Below the pieces are notes generated by a model. That model was not told where the DNA came from. It did no database searches and saw nothing but the letters and a program-made list of their open reading frames with translations. Source: DTU089 sp964421815 (lineage in GTDB: Bacteria; Bacillota; Clostridia; Oscillospirales; Acutalibacteraceae). Taken from it: a stretch of 64,000 nt of DNA. Location of the stretch: contig CAYQYT010000007.1 of assembly GCA_964421815.1 (NCBI GenBank), positions 71,318 through 135,317 of the forward strand, read 5' to 3'. Made by a program: the position numbers and the translations under genes. The number at the start of each line of letters is the position of its first letter. Position 1 is the first letter of the stretch. Of this stretch, positions 1-8,965 are shown one piece after another.

Positions 1-1
1 T

Positions 2-559
2 ACGGATGCTGAAAGATTTGACCCCACAGGTGTTAAACTCAATGTTGTTCTTGCTAACGGAACATCCGGTACGGTAACCTATAGCGATGAATCTGCTCAC
101 GCATTCACTTTTTACCCTTCTGCAAACGAAAACCTCACTGTTTATGATACCGAGGTAGCTATGACCTTCTTTGGTAGAGTGTTCGGTTATACACCAATCA
201 CTGTTGAACACCAGTTCTCCTGTGATGCAGACGGCAACGAAGCTTTTGTTAATATAACCACAAACAAATATACGGAAACAAATCCCGGTTACCATGCAGT
301 TGTATGTGAAGGATGCGGAGAAGCTCATAACGCACAGCCTCATACCCCTAAAAATGAAGATTGGGTCTATAACAACGATGCAACATTTGTTGAAAACGGC
401 ACAATGTCCAACGTATGTAAGGACTGCGGTGTTACCCTTGTGGCCGATGCTTTCGGAACTGCCGGATTTAACAAAACTTTTGAAGATATGCACTTCATTA
501 AGGTGATTTTTGAATACATCAATGTGCTTCTCAGATTTATTGGTGCTGCAACTGAATGA
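2..559 (+). CDS. C-terminal part of a secreted-type protein with CxxC modules (5'-truncated by window edge)
   Basis: An open frame runs from the left edge of the window (frame beginning at base 2) to a TGA at 557-559, so only the last ~185 residues are seen. The visible part has a beta-rich segment, then two Cys-x2-Cys modules (CEGCGEAH and CKDCGVTL) separated by ~40 residues, and ends in a hydrophobic stretch (IKVIFEYINVLLRFIG). The same kind of CxxCG module occurs in the two giant secreted proteins near 47-57 kb, which suggests a shared extracellular module; this is inference. The N-terminus is missing, so no family can be named. A strong hairpin terminator follows at once. Confidence 0.7.
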   Translation, partial: TDAERFDPTGVKLNVVLANGTSGTVTYSDESAHAFTFYPSANENLTVYDTEVAMTFFGRVFGYTPITVEHQFSCDADGNEAFVNITTNKYTETNPGYHAVVCEGCGEAHNAQPHTPKNEDWVYNNDATFVENGTMSNVCKDCGVTLVADAFGTAGFNKTFEDMHFIKVIFEYINVLLRFIGAATE

Positions 560-582
560 TAACCCTCCCCAAATAAAAATTG

Positions 583-612
583 ACCGCTGCTCTTTTTGAG
601 CAGCGGTTTTAT
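583..612 (+). terminator. Rho-independent terminator after the left-edge gene
   Basis: A perfect 10-bp stem (583-592 with 598-607) with a TTTTT loop is followed by TTTTATTATTAT. It lies 23 bases after the stop codon of the left-edge gene. Confidence 0.85.
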
Positions 613-656
613 TATTATCTTACATAATGAGAATGCGATGTTCTACACACCCAACT

Positions 657-1934
657 CTATTCTTCTGTATCGGGCAACTCCAGAATATCGGTAGCGGCGC
701 CGGATTCAATTGCCTCCACACCTTTGAGTTTCTTTTGAATGATATCATTTCTATGGCGGGCTTCATCAAGGGATTTGCCCGCTTCATCAATCTTCTTCCT
801 TGCTTTTTCAAGAACATTACCAAAGGTTTCATATTGGGTTTTGGCGGCTCCCAAAAGTTTTCTGACTTCATCCGCCTTCTCGTTAATTGCCATTGCTTTG
901 AAACCCATAGCAAATGAATTAAGCAAAGCGGTTATAGTTGATGGTCCTGCTATCATAACATTTTGTGCCTGAAGTTTTTCCGCTATTCCGCTTTTTGAAG
1001 ATGCGATTTCAGCATAAAGCCCCTCCGTTGCAAGATAGAGAACTGCAAAGGGTGTTGTTTGAGGTACAACAATATATTTCTTTATATCTTTTGCCTCTGC
1101 AAGAACTCTGTCCTCAAGGGCTTTTCTTGCCACCTGCAATCCATCCGGATCCGCCCTGTCTGCCGCGTCACAGACTCGAACGTAATCTTCCAAAGGAAAT
1201 TTAGAGTCAATAGGAAGAAAAATATCTTCTCCGTTTTTGTCGCTGTTAGGGAAACGAATGGCAAATTCGATATGCTCGCTATTATTTTTGGGCGAATAGT
1301 TTTTAACATAAAGTCCGGGAATGGTTTGGTCAAGAATGGACTCAAGCTGGACCTCCGCCCAAGTGCCCCTTGCCTTAACATTGGTAAGAATTCTGTTAAG
1401 GGATGTTACATTTGTTGTAACCCCTTGGGATAGTTCTTTCATTTCACCCAGAGATTTATAAACATTTTCAAGTTGTTCCGAAACGGTTTTAAATGAGGAG
1501 TTAAGACGGGTCGAAAGAGTCGCTGTAAGTTTTTCATCAACGGTCACTCGCATTTCTTCCAATTTTTTCTCGTTGCTTTCCTGCATTTTTGAAATAGAGT
1601 CACCGATTACCTTGGACTGTCTCTCGGAACTTTGAATATTTTGTTCTTGGATTGATTTTAATGAAGAGGAGATTTTGTCAGTCAAGTCAATTCTGCTCTG
1701 ATAATTTTCTTTAAGCATCTGACTTAATTTGTCCTCAATTTTGCCGAGAGCCGCCGTGGTTTCTTCACGGGATTCCTTTCCGGATTTTGCCATTTCCTCA
1801 CGGTTACGGCGAAACTCCTCATAAATTGCGTCATTGTTTTTATTTTTCTTTAAAGAAGCCACAAGAACAATGCACACAAGGGAAAGTGCAACTGTTAATG
1901 CACCAAATATAATAATCAATATTTCTAAATCCAT
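657..1934 (-). CDS. rmuC: DNA recombination protein RmuC
   Basis: RmuC-family proteins limit certain recombination events such as inverted-repeat-stimulated rearrangements; the core is thought to be nuclease-like. The 425-residue product begins with one membrane helix (residues ~5-27), followed by a long charged coiled-coil region (~33-185). The conserved RmuC core follows, with NVKARGTWAEVQL at ~184-197 and LPIDSKFPLEDY further on. Length and order match the family. The start ATG at 1934 has AAAGGA upstream. It stands alone, downstream of glpK on the same strand and separated from it by a palindromic tandem repeat, so it may be read from its own promoter in 1935-2006. Confidence 0.93.
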   Translation of the reverse strand: MDLEILIIIFGALTVALSLVCIVLVASLKKNKNNDAIYEEFRRNREEMAKSGKESREETTAALGKIEDKLSQMLKENYQSRIDLTDKISSSLKSIQEQNIQSSERQSKVIGDSISKMQESNEKKLEEMRVTVDEKLTATLSTRLNSSFKTVSEQLENVYKSLGEMKELSQGVTTNVTSLNRILTNVKARGTWAEVQLESILDQTIPGLYVKNYSPKNNSEHIEFAIRFPNSDKNGEDIFLPIDSKFPLEDYVRVCDAADRADPDGLQVARKALEDRVLAEAKDIKKYIVVPQTTPFAVLYLATEGLYAEIASSKSGIAEKLQAQNVMIAGPSTITALLNSFAMGFKAMAINEKADEVRKLLGAAKTQYETFGNVLEKARKKIDEAGKSLDEARHRNDIIQKKLKGVEAIESGAATDILELPDTEE

Positions 1935-2006
1935 AAATATTCCTTTACATGCAAATGTGCTGTTAATTTAGAAAGTTATTATATACCTTAATATAATAAT
2001 CTTAAT

Positions 2007-2322
2007 TCCTTAGATTGCGGTAGATTTGCGGATTTGCGAACGGTTGCTGTACAAAGGTACTGCGAGGTGAGTAAAACACAAAGATACCGTGATATAAGGA
2101 ACCTTAATAGGTAATTTCCTTAGATTGCGGTAGGTTTGCGGATTTGCGAACCGACGCTGTGCAAGGGCACTGCGAGGTGAGTAAAACGCAAAGATACCGT
2201 GATATAAGGAACCTTAATAGGTAATTTCCTTAGATTGCGGTAGGTTTGCGGATTTGCGAACCGACGCTGTGCAAGGGCACTGCGAGGTGAGTAAAACGCA
2301 AAGATACCGTGATATAAGGAAA
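2007..2322. repeat. Three tandem copies of a ~95-bp imperfect palindrome, period 110 bp
   Basis: Three copies start at about 2007, 2117 and 2227. Each runs from TTCCTTAGATTGCGGTAG to GTGATATAAGGAA and copies are joined by CCTTAATAGGTAA. Copies 2 and 3 are identical; copy 1 differs at a handful of positions. Each unit is an imperfect inverted repeat: TTCCTTA at one end pairs with TAAGGAA at the other and pairing continues inward (CGGTA..TTTGCG with CGCAAA..TACCG). As RNA each would fold into a long hairpin. The last copy abuts the glpK stop codon (2323-2325). There are no spacers of varying sequence, so this is not a CRISPR array. Confidence 0.9.
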
Positions 2323-3828
2323 TTAAGCTTGCTCCCAGTTGCGGGAACGGTTTACCGCTTTATGCCACCCATCAACCATGGCATCACGAGAAACACCGTC
2401 AATGGCGGGTACGAAAATCCGGTCAACTTCGCGGACACGCTCAATTTCGTCAAAATCTTTCCAGAATCCAACGGCAAGGCCTGCCATATAGGCGGCACCG
2501 AGAGCTGTTGTTTCAACAAGTTTGGGGCGGTTAACCTTTGAGGAAGTAAGATTAGCCTGAATCTGAAGCATTATATTGCTTACGGAAGCGCCGCCGTCAA
2601 CACGGAGTTCGCTCATAAGAATACCGCTATCCTTTGACATGGCGTCAACAAGGTCAGTAACCTGGAAAGCGATACTTTCAAGAACCGCTCTTGCAAAGTG
2701 TGCTCTGTTTGCACCGCGGGTAAGTCCCATAATGCATCCTCTTGCATACATATCCCAATAGGGTGCGCCCAATCCTGTAAAGGCGGGAACGAGATAAACG
2801 CCATTGGAATCCCTTACACTTTCCGCAAGAAAATCACATTCGCTGGGTTCGGAAATGAGTCTTAACTCATCACGGAGCCATTTTATAACGGAGCCGGCAT
2901 TAAAAGCACTACCCTCAAGGTCATAAGTGATTTTTCCGTTAATGCCCCAGGCGATACCTTCAATAAGGTTGTTTTTGGAATGGATTCTCTTATCACCGGT
3001 ATTCATAAGGAGGAAGCATCCTGTACCGTAAGTGTTTTTCGCCTGACCGGCTTTGAAACAAGCCTGACCGAAAAGTGCTGCCTGTTGGTCACCGATAGCA
3101 CCGGAAATGGGTATGCCGGCAAGGGATTTGAGTCCCGGTACATCCTCGGAAACATAGCCGTAAACGGAACTGCACTCTCTGACCTCCGGAAGAATATTCA
3201 TGGGAATACCCAGTTCACTGCAAAGTTTCTCGTCCCAACAGAGTTTTTCAATATCAAACAACATTGTTCTTGCGGCATTGCTGTAATCTGTAATATGTAC
3301 CTGCTTATTTGTTAAGTTCCATATAAGCCAGGTTTCAACAGTACCGAAAAGGAGTTTGCCGTCCATTGCAAGTGTTCTTGCCTCAGGAACATTATCAAGA
3401 ATCCATTTGATTTTTGTTGCGCTGAAGTATGCGTCAATAAGCAGACCTGTTTTTTCTTTTACATATTCTTCAAGTCCGCTTTCTTTTAGTTTTTCGCAAA
3501 TGGGAGCAGTTCTTCTGCACTGCCAAACAATTGCGTTATAAACAGGCTTGCCGGTATCTTTATCCCAGAGGATTGTGGTTTCTCTTTGGTTTGTGATACC
3601 TATTGCGGCAATTTCTTTGGGGTCAATCTTACCGTACTCAATAGCCGCAGAAAGTGAGCGAAGCTGTGAATCAAGAATTTCATAAGGATTGTGCTCAACC
3701 CAGCCCGTATTAGGATATATCTGTTCAAATTCATACTGAGCCTTTGAAACAATTCTTCCCTTTTTGTCAAAGACAATGGTTCTTGAGCTTGTGGTGCCTT
3801 GGTCAAGAGCGAGAACATATTTTTTCAT
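2323..3828 (-). CDS. glpK: Glycerol kinase
   Basis: Cytoplasmic FGGY-family kinase that phosphorylates glycerol to sn-glycerol 3-phosphate with ATP. The 501-residue length is standard. The N-terminal phosphate-binding motif LALDQGTTSSRTIVFD is intact, as are TDYSNAARTML, TYGTGCFLLMNTG, GLGAPYWDMYARG and RVDGGASVSN, all hallmark GlpK segments. The ATG at 3828 is preceded by GGGGGA. It is the last gene of a compact minus-strand run (malQ, HAD phosphatase, dockerin protein, glpK) with gaps of 3, 13 and 18 bases. No glpF or glpD lies nearby. The 3' end touches a palindromic tandem repeat. Confidence 0.97.
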   Translation of the reverse strand: MKKYVLALDQGTTSSRTIVFDKKGRIVSKAQYEFEQIYPNTGWVEHNPYEILDSQLRSLSAAIEYGKIDPKEIAAIGITNQRETTILWDKDTGKPVYNAIVWQCRRTAPICEKLKESGLEEYVKEKTGLLIDAYFSATKIKWILDNVPEARTLAMDGKLLFGTVETWLIWNLTNKQVHITDYSNAARTMLFDIEKLCWDEKLCSELGIPMNILPEVRECSSVYGYVSEDVPGLKSLAGIPISGAIGDQQAALFGQACFKAGQAKNTYGTGCFLLMNTGDKRIHSKNNLIEGIAWGINGKITYDLEGSAFNAGSVIKWLRDELRLISEPSECDFLAESVRDSNGVYLVPAFTGLGAPYWDMYARGCIMGLTRGANRAHFARAVLESIAFQVTDLVDAMSKDSGILMSELRVDGGASVSNIMLQIQANLTSSKVNRPKLVETTALGAAYMAGLAVGFWKDFDEIERVREVDRIFVPAIDGVSRDAMVDGWHKAVNRSRNWEQA

Positions 3829-3846
3829 ATTAAATCCCCCAATTTT

Positions 3847-4908
3847 TTATTTTTCAGGCCATTGGAAATCCTCGTACTTAATTAAATGTGTTTTTTGAAT
3901 AGTAATTTCTTTCAATTTAGCAAAACTTAGTGAACTTAAACCGAAATTAGTTTCTGCAACATGTACATAGGACTCATAGGAAATAGTATAGGACTGAACA
4001 TTAGCGGTCGCGACATCAACAACAATTTTGAGAACACAGTTTTTAAACTCTCTAAGCATTGCACTCTCACCGGAACTGTTTTTCATAAGTTTCAATAAGG
4101 TTGTATCCTGCTCAGCCACAATATCTGTAACATTAAGAACTTTTGCGTAGGCAGATTGGGTTGCCATCTCCATCTCCGTATTGGGAAGTGCAACCTCCAT
4201 GGTTATCAATCCGTTTTCCGAATCGTAAACGGCTTTTGCTCCGAAAACATCGGAAACTGCAAGATTTGATACGTAATCATCACCCTCAACAGAAACTAAT
4301 GTAAAGTCATTGCTTCCGTAGGGAATGGTTGTAACAACATTTTCCTTGTCATCCTCTGTCAGTTCTTTTTTTACCATTTCCGCAATGCCCTCGGCACTTG
4401 TACCGAAACTGAAAGCGGGAATTTCAACTTCTTTAATATTAAAATCCGTTAAATTATCGGACTCTGTCTTTGTAATTGTTGCGGCAATATACTTTTCATC
4501 TTCGCTTTTTGTAACCTTGATTTTATTTAAAAACGCATTGAAGTATGCTATAAATACTTCCTCGCTTCCGCTAAAAAGACCGCTGTCATCGAAACCGCTG
4601 AAAGCACCGGAAGGTTGGAGTGTTGCAAGCCCTGCCACACCCCGAAGAATTTGGCGGGCATCAAAAACTGTTATTGCGCCGTCAAAATTAACATCTCCAC
4701 GTTTCAACTGGGCTTCATCCTTCACAAGAATAACACCCGATGCCATCTGCAGCGCAAGGCGAGCATCCTCGATATCAACTTTTCCGCTGCCATCAATATC
4801 TCCGTAAACAGTATCGTCATCATAAACAGCACTTCCGCTGAATCCTATTGACAAGAGTGAACATAAAAGTGCCGTTACGGTTAACAAAGTAACTATTTTT
4901 TTAAACAT
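3847..4908 (-). CDS. Secreted protein with N-terminal dockerin type I-like repeats
   Basis: The 353-residue product has a signal peptide (~1-27, MFKKIVTLLTVTALLCSLLS..). Two calcium-binding dockerin-like repeats follow directly: GDIDGSGKVDIEDARLAL (~36-53) and GDVNFDGAITVFDARQIL (~71-88). Dockerins bind cohesins in cellulosome-type assemblies, but in Clostridia they also occur in many non-cellulosomal proteins. The remaining ~250 residues match no family I know; they are mixed alpha/beta with no catalytic motif that I can see. A dockerin at the N-terminus right after the signal peptide is less usual than at the C-terminus. AAGGAG precedes the ATG at 4908. Its place inside a cytoplasmic carbohydrate operon is unexpected. 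Confidence 0.75.
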   Translation of the reverse strand: MFKKIVTLLTVTALLCSLLSIGFSGSAVYDDDTVYGDIDGSGKVDIEDARLALQMASGVILVKDEAQLKRGDVNFDGAITVFDARQILRGVAGLATLQPSGAFSGFDDSGLFSGSEEVFIAYFNAFLNKIKVTKSEDEKYIAATITKTESDNLTDFNIKEVEIPAFSFGTSAEGIAEMVKKELTEDDKENVVTTIPYGSNDFTLVSVEGDDYVSNLAVSDVFGAKAVYDSENGLITMEVALPNTEMEMATQSAYAKVLNVTDIVAEQDTTLLKLMKNSSGESAMLREFKNCVLKIVVDVATANVQSYTISYESYVHVAETNFGLSSLSFAKLKEITIQKTHLIKYEDFQWPEK

Positions 4909-4921
4909 CCGACAATCTCCT

Positions 4922-5713
4922 TTATTTAATGGCTTCTAAAATTTCTTTAACAGAGCCGAGAACGTACTCGGGTCTTACATCGCTTTTTTCGTAATCCTCC
5001 ATAGTGGTTTCCCCGGAAAGCACTAAAATGGAAGTTACACCCGCATTTATTCCTGTTTTAACATCCGTATAAATTCTGTCGCCCACCATGGCAATTTCAT
5101 TGTATGGGATGTTTTCCCTTTTAGCAAGAATATCTATCATTGTTCTGTCAGGCTTGCCCAGGAAAACAGGTCTTCTTTTTACGGCATTTTCAAACATATC
5201 CGCAAAACTTCCGCAATCGGGAAGATATCTGCCACCCTCTATGGGGCAAACCATATCAATATTTGTTGCGTAATAATCCGCACCGTTGTCAAGAAGGTCA
5301 CACACTATGCGGATTTTTTTGTAATCAAGCTCGGTATCATAGCCCAAAAGAACAGTATCTGCTCCAACACCGTCCTCGCTGATTTTTACACCGTATTTTT
5401 TCAGTTCGGTTTTTAAAGACTCGGTTCCGCAAACGTAAACCAAGGAATCCTTTTTGTTCTCCTGCAAGAACATTCCCGCCGCCATACCTGAGGTGAAAAC
5501 ATTTTTATTTTCACAGGGAAAGCCCAATGAACGCATTTTTTCAACATAATCGGCGGCATTTTTTGAGGAATTGTTTGTAAGAAAAATAAAATTCTTTCCC
5601 TGCGCTTTAAGGGTGCACAGAAATTCCTTTGCGCCGTCAATGGGGTCATAGCCCAGATTAACCGTACCGTCCATATCAAGCAAGTATAGGGTTATATCTT
5701 TTAAATCTGCCAT
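4922..5713 (-). CDS. HAD-IIA family sugar-phosphatase (NagD-like)
   Basis: Haloacid dehalogenase-superfamily phosphatase of the NagD/PNPase class. The 263 residues carry motif I DMDGTV (13-18, nucleophile Asp13), motif II in FLTNNSSK, a conserved Lys before the cap return (GKPD) and motif IV MVGDRIYTDV. The class IIA cap sits between motifs II and III. Members dephosphorylate nucleotides or sugar phosphates; the exact substrate cannot be read from sequence. It sits 3 bases from malQ and 13 from the dockerin gene, so it is probably co-transcribed. GGAAGG precedes the ATG at 5713. Confidence 0.9.
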   Translation of the reverse strand: MADLKDITLYLLDMDGTVNLGYDPIDGAKEFLCTLKAQGKNFIFLTNNSSKNAADYVEKMRSLGFPCENKNVFTSGMAAGMFLQENKKDSLVYVCGTESLKTELKKYGVKISEDGVGADTVLLGYDTELDYKKIRIVCDLLDNGADYYATNIDMVCPIEGGRYLPDCGSFADMFENAVKRRPVFLGKPDRTMIDILAKRENIPYNEIAMVGDRIYTDVKTGINAGVTSILVLSGETTMEDYEKSDVRPEYVLGSVKEILEAIK

Positions 5714-5716
5714 ATT

Positions 5717-7153
5717 TTACCTTCCGTAAAGTCTGTTCAATTCTCGAAGTTCATTTTTATCAATTAAGTTTAACTGATCTTTCGTTATTCTGTAAAGCCA
5801 GTTGCCCTCGGCTCTGCCGGGAACATTAAGCCTTGTATCGTTGCCATAGCCCAGCAAATCCTGTACGGGAAAGATAACAAGTCCCGCATTGCTTGCCGTA
5901 ATTGTTCTTATAATTGCTTTACAACCTTTTTCGTTCCATTGATTCTCGTCACACACGCAGTAACGCATAATCTCCTTTTTAGTATCCGTGGGAGTTTCCC
6001 ATAAATAGCCCAAAAGAGTATTGTTATCGTGGGTGCCGGAATAAGCAACGCAATTATTTATGTAATTATGGGGCTTGTGGGGAGTGTCGCCACCGAAGAA
6101 ACCGAACTGGAAAACCCGCATACCGGGGAAACCGCTTTCTTCCACAAGTTCGACGACTTCCTTTGTTATGTCCCCCAAATCCTCTGCAATAATTAGTTTG
6201 TCTTCGGCAACACTCTTTATTGCGTTGATTAACTTCATGCCGGGACCTTTTACCCATTTTCCGTTTTTTGCAGTTTCCGAATTCCCGTCAACTGCCCAAA
6301 AACTTTCAAATGCTCTGAAGTGGTCAATTCTTATTCCGTCAAACAATTCAAGATATAAGGAAACCCGTTCTTTCCACCAACAAAAGCCGTCTTTTTCCAT
6401 TGCCGCCCAATTATAAAGAGGATTCCCCCAAAGTTGTCCGTCCTCGGCAAAATAATCCGGGGGAACACCTGCAACATCGGTCATTTTATTATTATCATCA
6501 ATAAGGAAAAGTGGCTTATTAAAATAAACATCTGATGAGTCAAAGGAAACATATATGGGAACATCCCCTATAATTTTTATTCCCTTTTTGTTGGCATATT
6601 CCTTAACTTCTGCCCACTGAGTAAAAAACTCATACTGAATAAATCGCCATCCGAATTCAACGTCTTTGTCATAACTTTCATTTTCCCAAAGAGTCCATTC
6701 CCTGTTGCCGTTTTTATCTTTCAGAGCCATAAAGGTGCAAAAATCCTTTAAATGCTTGTTGCTCCCAATAAATGAGTCAATTTTTTCTTTTTCTTCTTTG
6801 CCGACTCTTTTTGATACCTTAATAAGCAGGGGTACTCTCTCCCCGCTCAATCTTTCAAATTCACAGGAATAGGGTGTACTTTGGCGGGCGGAGTTCAGTT
6901 CATCCTCGGTTAAAAGACCTTTTTCAAAAAGTTTTTCCATATCTATAAAATAGGGGTTGCCCGCAAAGGTTGAATATGATTTATAGGGAGAATTACACTC
7001 GTCCACAAGTCCGAAAGGAAGCACCTGCCAATATGAAAATCCGCTATGGGAAAGGAAATCGACAAACTCTTTTGCGGACTTGCCGAAACTGCCACAGGAG
7101 TATTCGCCCCAAAGGGACGATATATGTAAAAGCACGCCGCTTTTTCTTTCCAT
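5717..7153 (-). CDS. malQ: 4-alpha-glucanotransferase (amylomaltase, GH77)
   Basis: MalQ transfers alpha-1,4-glucan segments between maltodextrins, releasing glucose, and works with glycogen or maltose breakdown. The ~478-residue product has GH77 signatures: FGLVDECNSPYKSYSTFAGN near the N-terminus, DGIRIDHFRAFESFWAV (catalytic Asp region), LIIAEDLGDIT (catalytic Glu) and AYSGTHDNNTLLGY. The ATG at 7153 is preferred over an in-frame TTG at 7159 because GAAGGAG lies 8 bases upstream. First gene of the malQ-HAD-dockerin-glpK run. With the glycogen operon at 22-29 kb it suggests an active alpha-glucan economy. Confidence 0.95.
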   Translation of the reverse strand: MERKSGVLLHISSLWGEYSCGSFGKSAKEFVDFLSHSGFSYWQVLPFGLVDECNSPYKSYSTFAGNPYFIDMEKLFEKGLLTEDELNSARQSTPYSCEFERLSGERVPLLIKVSKRVGKEEKEKIDSFIGSNKHLKDFCTFMALKDKNGNREWTLWENESYDKDVEFGWRFIQYEFFTQWAEVKEYANKKGIKIIGDVPIYVSFDSSDVYFNKPLFLIDDNNKMTDVAGVPPDYFAEDGQLWGNPLYNWAAMEKDGFCWWKERVSLYLELFDGIRIDHFRAFESFWAVDGNSETAKNGKWVKGPGMKLINAIKSVAEDKLIIAEDLGDITKEVVELVEESGFPGMRVFQFGFFGGDTPHKPHNYINNCVAYSGTHDNNTLLGYLWETPTDTKKEIMRYCVCDENQWNEKGCKAIIRTITASNAGLVIFPVQDLLGYGNDTRLNVPGRAEGNWLYRITKDQLNLIDKNELRELNRLYGR

Positions 7154-7201
7154 TGGCAATTCTCCTTCCGTTTTAAAAGAATACTTTTATATATTTATAA
7201 T

Positions 7202-7231
7202 AGTATAACATATTATATGCTTTTTTGTAAA
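7202..7231 (-). promoter_or_regulatory. Likely promoter of the malQ operon
   Basis: Read on the minus strand: TTTACA, an 18-base spacer, then TATACT, about 49 bases before the malQ start. The spacer is slightly long but the -10 is good. Confidence 0.5.
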
Positions 7232-7253
7232 TAGAGAAAGCGTTAAAAGACTG

Positions 7254-7285
7254 TAAAGAAAAACCCTCCGACAGAAGTCGGAGGG
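7254..7285 (-). terminator. Terminator of the ceramidase-like gene
   Basis: On the minus strand a 9-bp GC-rich stem (CCCTCCGAC with GTCGGAGGG, four-base loop) is followed by TTTTTCTTTAC, 16 bases after the stop of the 7301-8899 gene. Confidence 0.88.
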
Positions 7286-7300
7286 CACAAATTTTTAAGT

Positions 7301-8899
7301 TTATCTTGTTGAGCCAACAAGGTCAATAAATGCATTTACAAATGTTGAACCTGCTGTCTGGGAAACAACGTTGATTTCCTCATTCTCGGTAAACATTGAG
7401 TGATACTCGTTATCTCTGAGAACATAACCTGCCTGGTCGTTTGTAAGACCGAAAACTAATACTGTATCGCAGGTTGTTATATCTTTAAGAGGAGCATAAG
7501 TCCACTCTTCACCGAACCAGGATGCTGAACCGGATTCGGCACCGCCGAAAACAAGAAGCGGATCAAATTCACCGGGGCAAATGAAAATTGCAACCTTGTT
7601 GCCAAGTTCAATATAACCGATTTCGGTTACCATCTGATAGCCGTCGCCTGCTTTAATGATAACAGGTTTAATGATATCTTCACGTGCGGCAAGAGTAAGA
7701 ATTTCGTTTGTTACGTCAAGACGAACTTCCTGCATCTTGATATTAAGAACGGGATCAAGAGCAACGTCATTGTTAATTGCAATTACCTTTTCTCCGAGAG
7801 CCTCACCGTAAGCAACCATCTTTTCCTCTCTTGTTGCTTCTTCGGGAAGACCGAGAGGAGTGCTGTCGGTTGTTATAGCAAGTTCTGCGCCTTCAATATA
7901 TACAACATTTGCGCCAACTTCGCTCTTAATTTTTCTTTCAATGTAGTAGGGATAGTCCGCCGTAAGAACATCGGGACCCGCACCCAACATTGTGCAGTGA
8001 ATAGCGCCCTGAAGAATCCAGGTTTCCGTTGTGCCGTCGTTGGGAACAAAACGGAGTCTGTTAATATTGCCGTCGAATGCAATGGGTTCACGTTTGTCGT
8101 GAACATATTCACTAACATCTACGGAACCGTAGCTAAGTTCACCGGGTTTCATGCTCTTAACCGCTCTCTTCATTGCGAGAACTGTTTTTGAGTAAAGATT
8201 TTCCATGAATTCCTGGTTCTTCTCTACTTTAAGGTCATCCATTGCACCGTTTGTTGCAGCGTTACCGGTATTGAGAATGAGAGCCTGTGCAAGAGGCACG
8301 TTCATACCGAGAGTGTCAATACAGGAATGCTGATGAAGAACGGAAATATTAATAGCAATAACATTGTTTGCAGTTGCGAATTCTTCCATTTTTTCACGGA
8401 TAACCTGAACATCGCCGCGTGCGAAACCGAAACCGTCAATAACAGCATGAATAACAACGCCGCTTACACCATCGGATATTGCATAAACGCGAACTCTCTG
8501 GTCATCGAGAACCTTAGTGGGAACACGGCCTGCAATGGGTTCAAGAGAACCCGCAAGGAAATAATCTCCGCTTGTTGCGTCAATACCTTCAAGAAGGGAT
8601 GCACCGGAATAACCTACTTTCCATTGAGCATTTGCGGAAACATCTGTATCAAAGGTCTGTTCACCCGGGTAGAAGTTTTCTGTAACATACTCCTCCTCAG
8701 GCGCCCATTGGTCCTCATAGCCGGGCCAATATTTGTTCAAATATGAAAGAACAAAGGAAACAAGTTTGTCAATAAGTGTGTTGAAAACATTTTCGATACT
8801 GAAGCTGGGGGAAGCTGCGTCAGCAGCACCTACGGGAACAGCCACTACCGAAAAAGCAAGGATAAGTGACAGCACTACTGCCAATATCTTTTTGGACAT
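7301..8899 (-). CDS. Secreted protein resembling neutral/alkaline non-lysosomal ceramidase
   Basis: The 532-residue product has a clear signal peptide (~1-25, ending VPVGA-ADA). Neutral ceramidases are zinc amidases that cleave the N-acyl bond of ceramide. The segment VRVYAISDG..GVVIHAVIDGFGFARGDVQVIREKM followed by NISVLHQHSCIDTLG resembles the family's N-terminal domain, where HTHS supplies a zinc ligand; here it reads HQHS. A second His in WILQGAIHCTMLGAG also fits. The C-terminal immunoglobulin-like domain of long homologues seems absent. GGAGG precedes the ATG at 8899. Alternative: a divergent amidase or esterase of the same fold. The family call rests on motif resemblance only. Confidence 0.6.
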   Translation of the reverse strand: MSKKILAVVLSLILAFSVVAVPVGAADAASPSFSIENVFNTLIDKLVSFVLSYLNKYWPGYEDQWAPEEEYVTENFYPGEQTFDTDVSANAQWKVGYSGASLLEGIDATSGDYFLAGSLEPIAGRVPTKVLDDQRVRVYAISDGVSGVVIHAVIDGFGFARGDVQVIREKMEEFATANNVIAINISVLHQHSCIDTLGMNVPLAQALILNTGNAATNGAMDDLKVEKNQEFMENLYSKTVLAMKRAVKSMKPGELSYGSVDVSEYVHDKREPIAFDGNINRLRFVPNDGTTETWILQGAIHCTMLGAGPDVLTADYPYYIERKIKSEVGANVVYIEGAELAITTDSTPLGLPEEATREEKMVAYGEALGEKVIAINNDVALDPVLNIKMQEVRLDVTNEILTLAAREDIIKPVIIKAGDGYQMVTEIGYIELGNKVAIFICPGEFDPLLVFGGAESGSASWFGEEWTYAPLKDITTCDTVLVFGLTNDQAGYVLRDNEYHSMFTENEEINVVSQTAGSTFVNAFIDLVGSTR

Positions 8900-8929
8900 A
8901 AATATTCCTCCCTTTAATTATACACCTTG

Positions 8930-8958
8930 ATTATATAACTTTATTTACAAATAATCAA
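8930..8958 (-). promoter_or_regulatory. Promoter of the ceramidase-like gene
   Basis: Minus strand TTGATT, 17-base spacer, TATAAT, about 30 bases upstream of the start codon at 8899. Confidence 0.6.
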
Positions 8959-8965
8959 TATTTAT

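Noticed and set aside
2007..2322. CRISPR array
   Set aside because: The 110-bp units are nearly identical throughout with no variable spacers, and no cas gene is nearby.
8327..8746. 139-codon plus-strand frame opposite the ceramidase-like gene
   Set aside because: Antisense shadow: Asn/Cys-rich, no ribosome site, and the minus frame has a signal peptide and family motifs.
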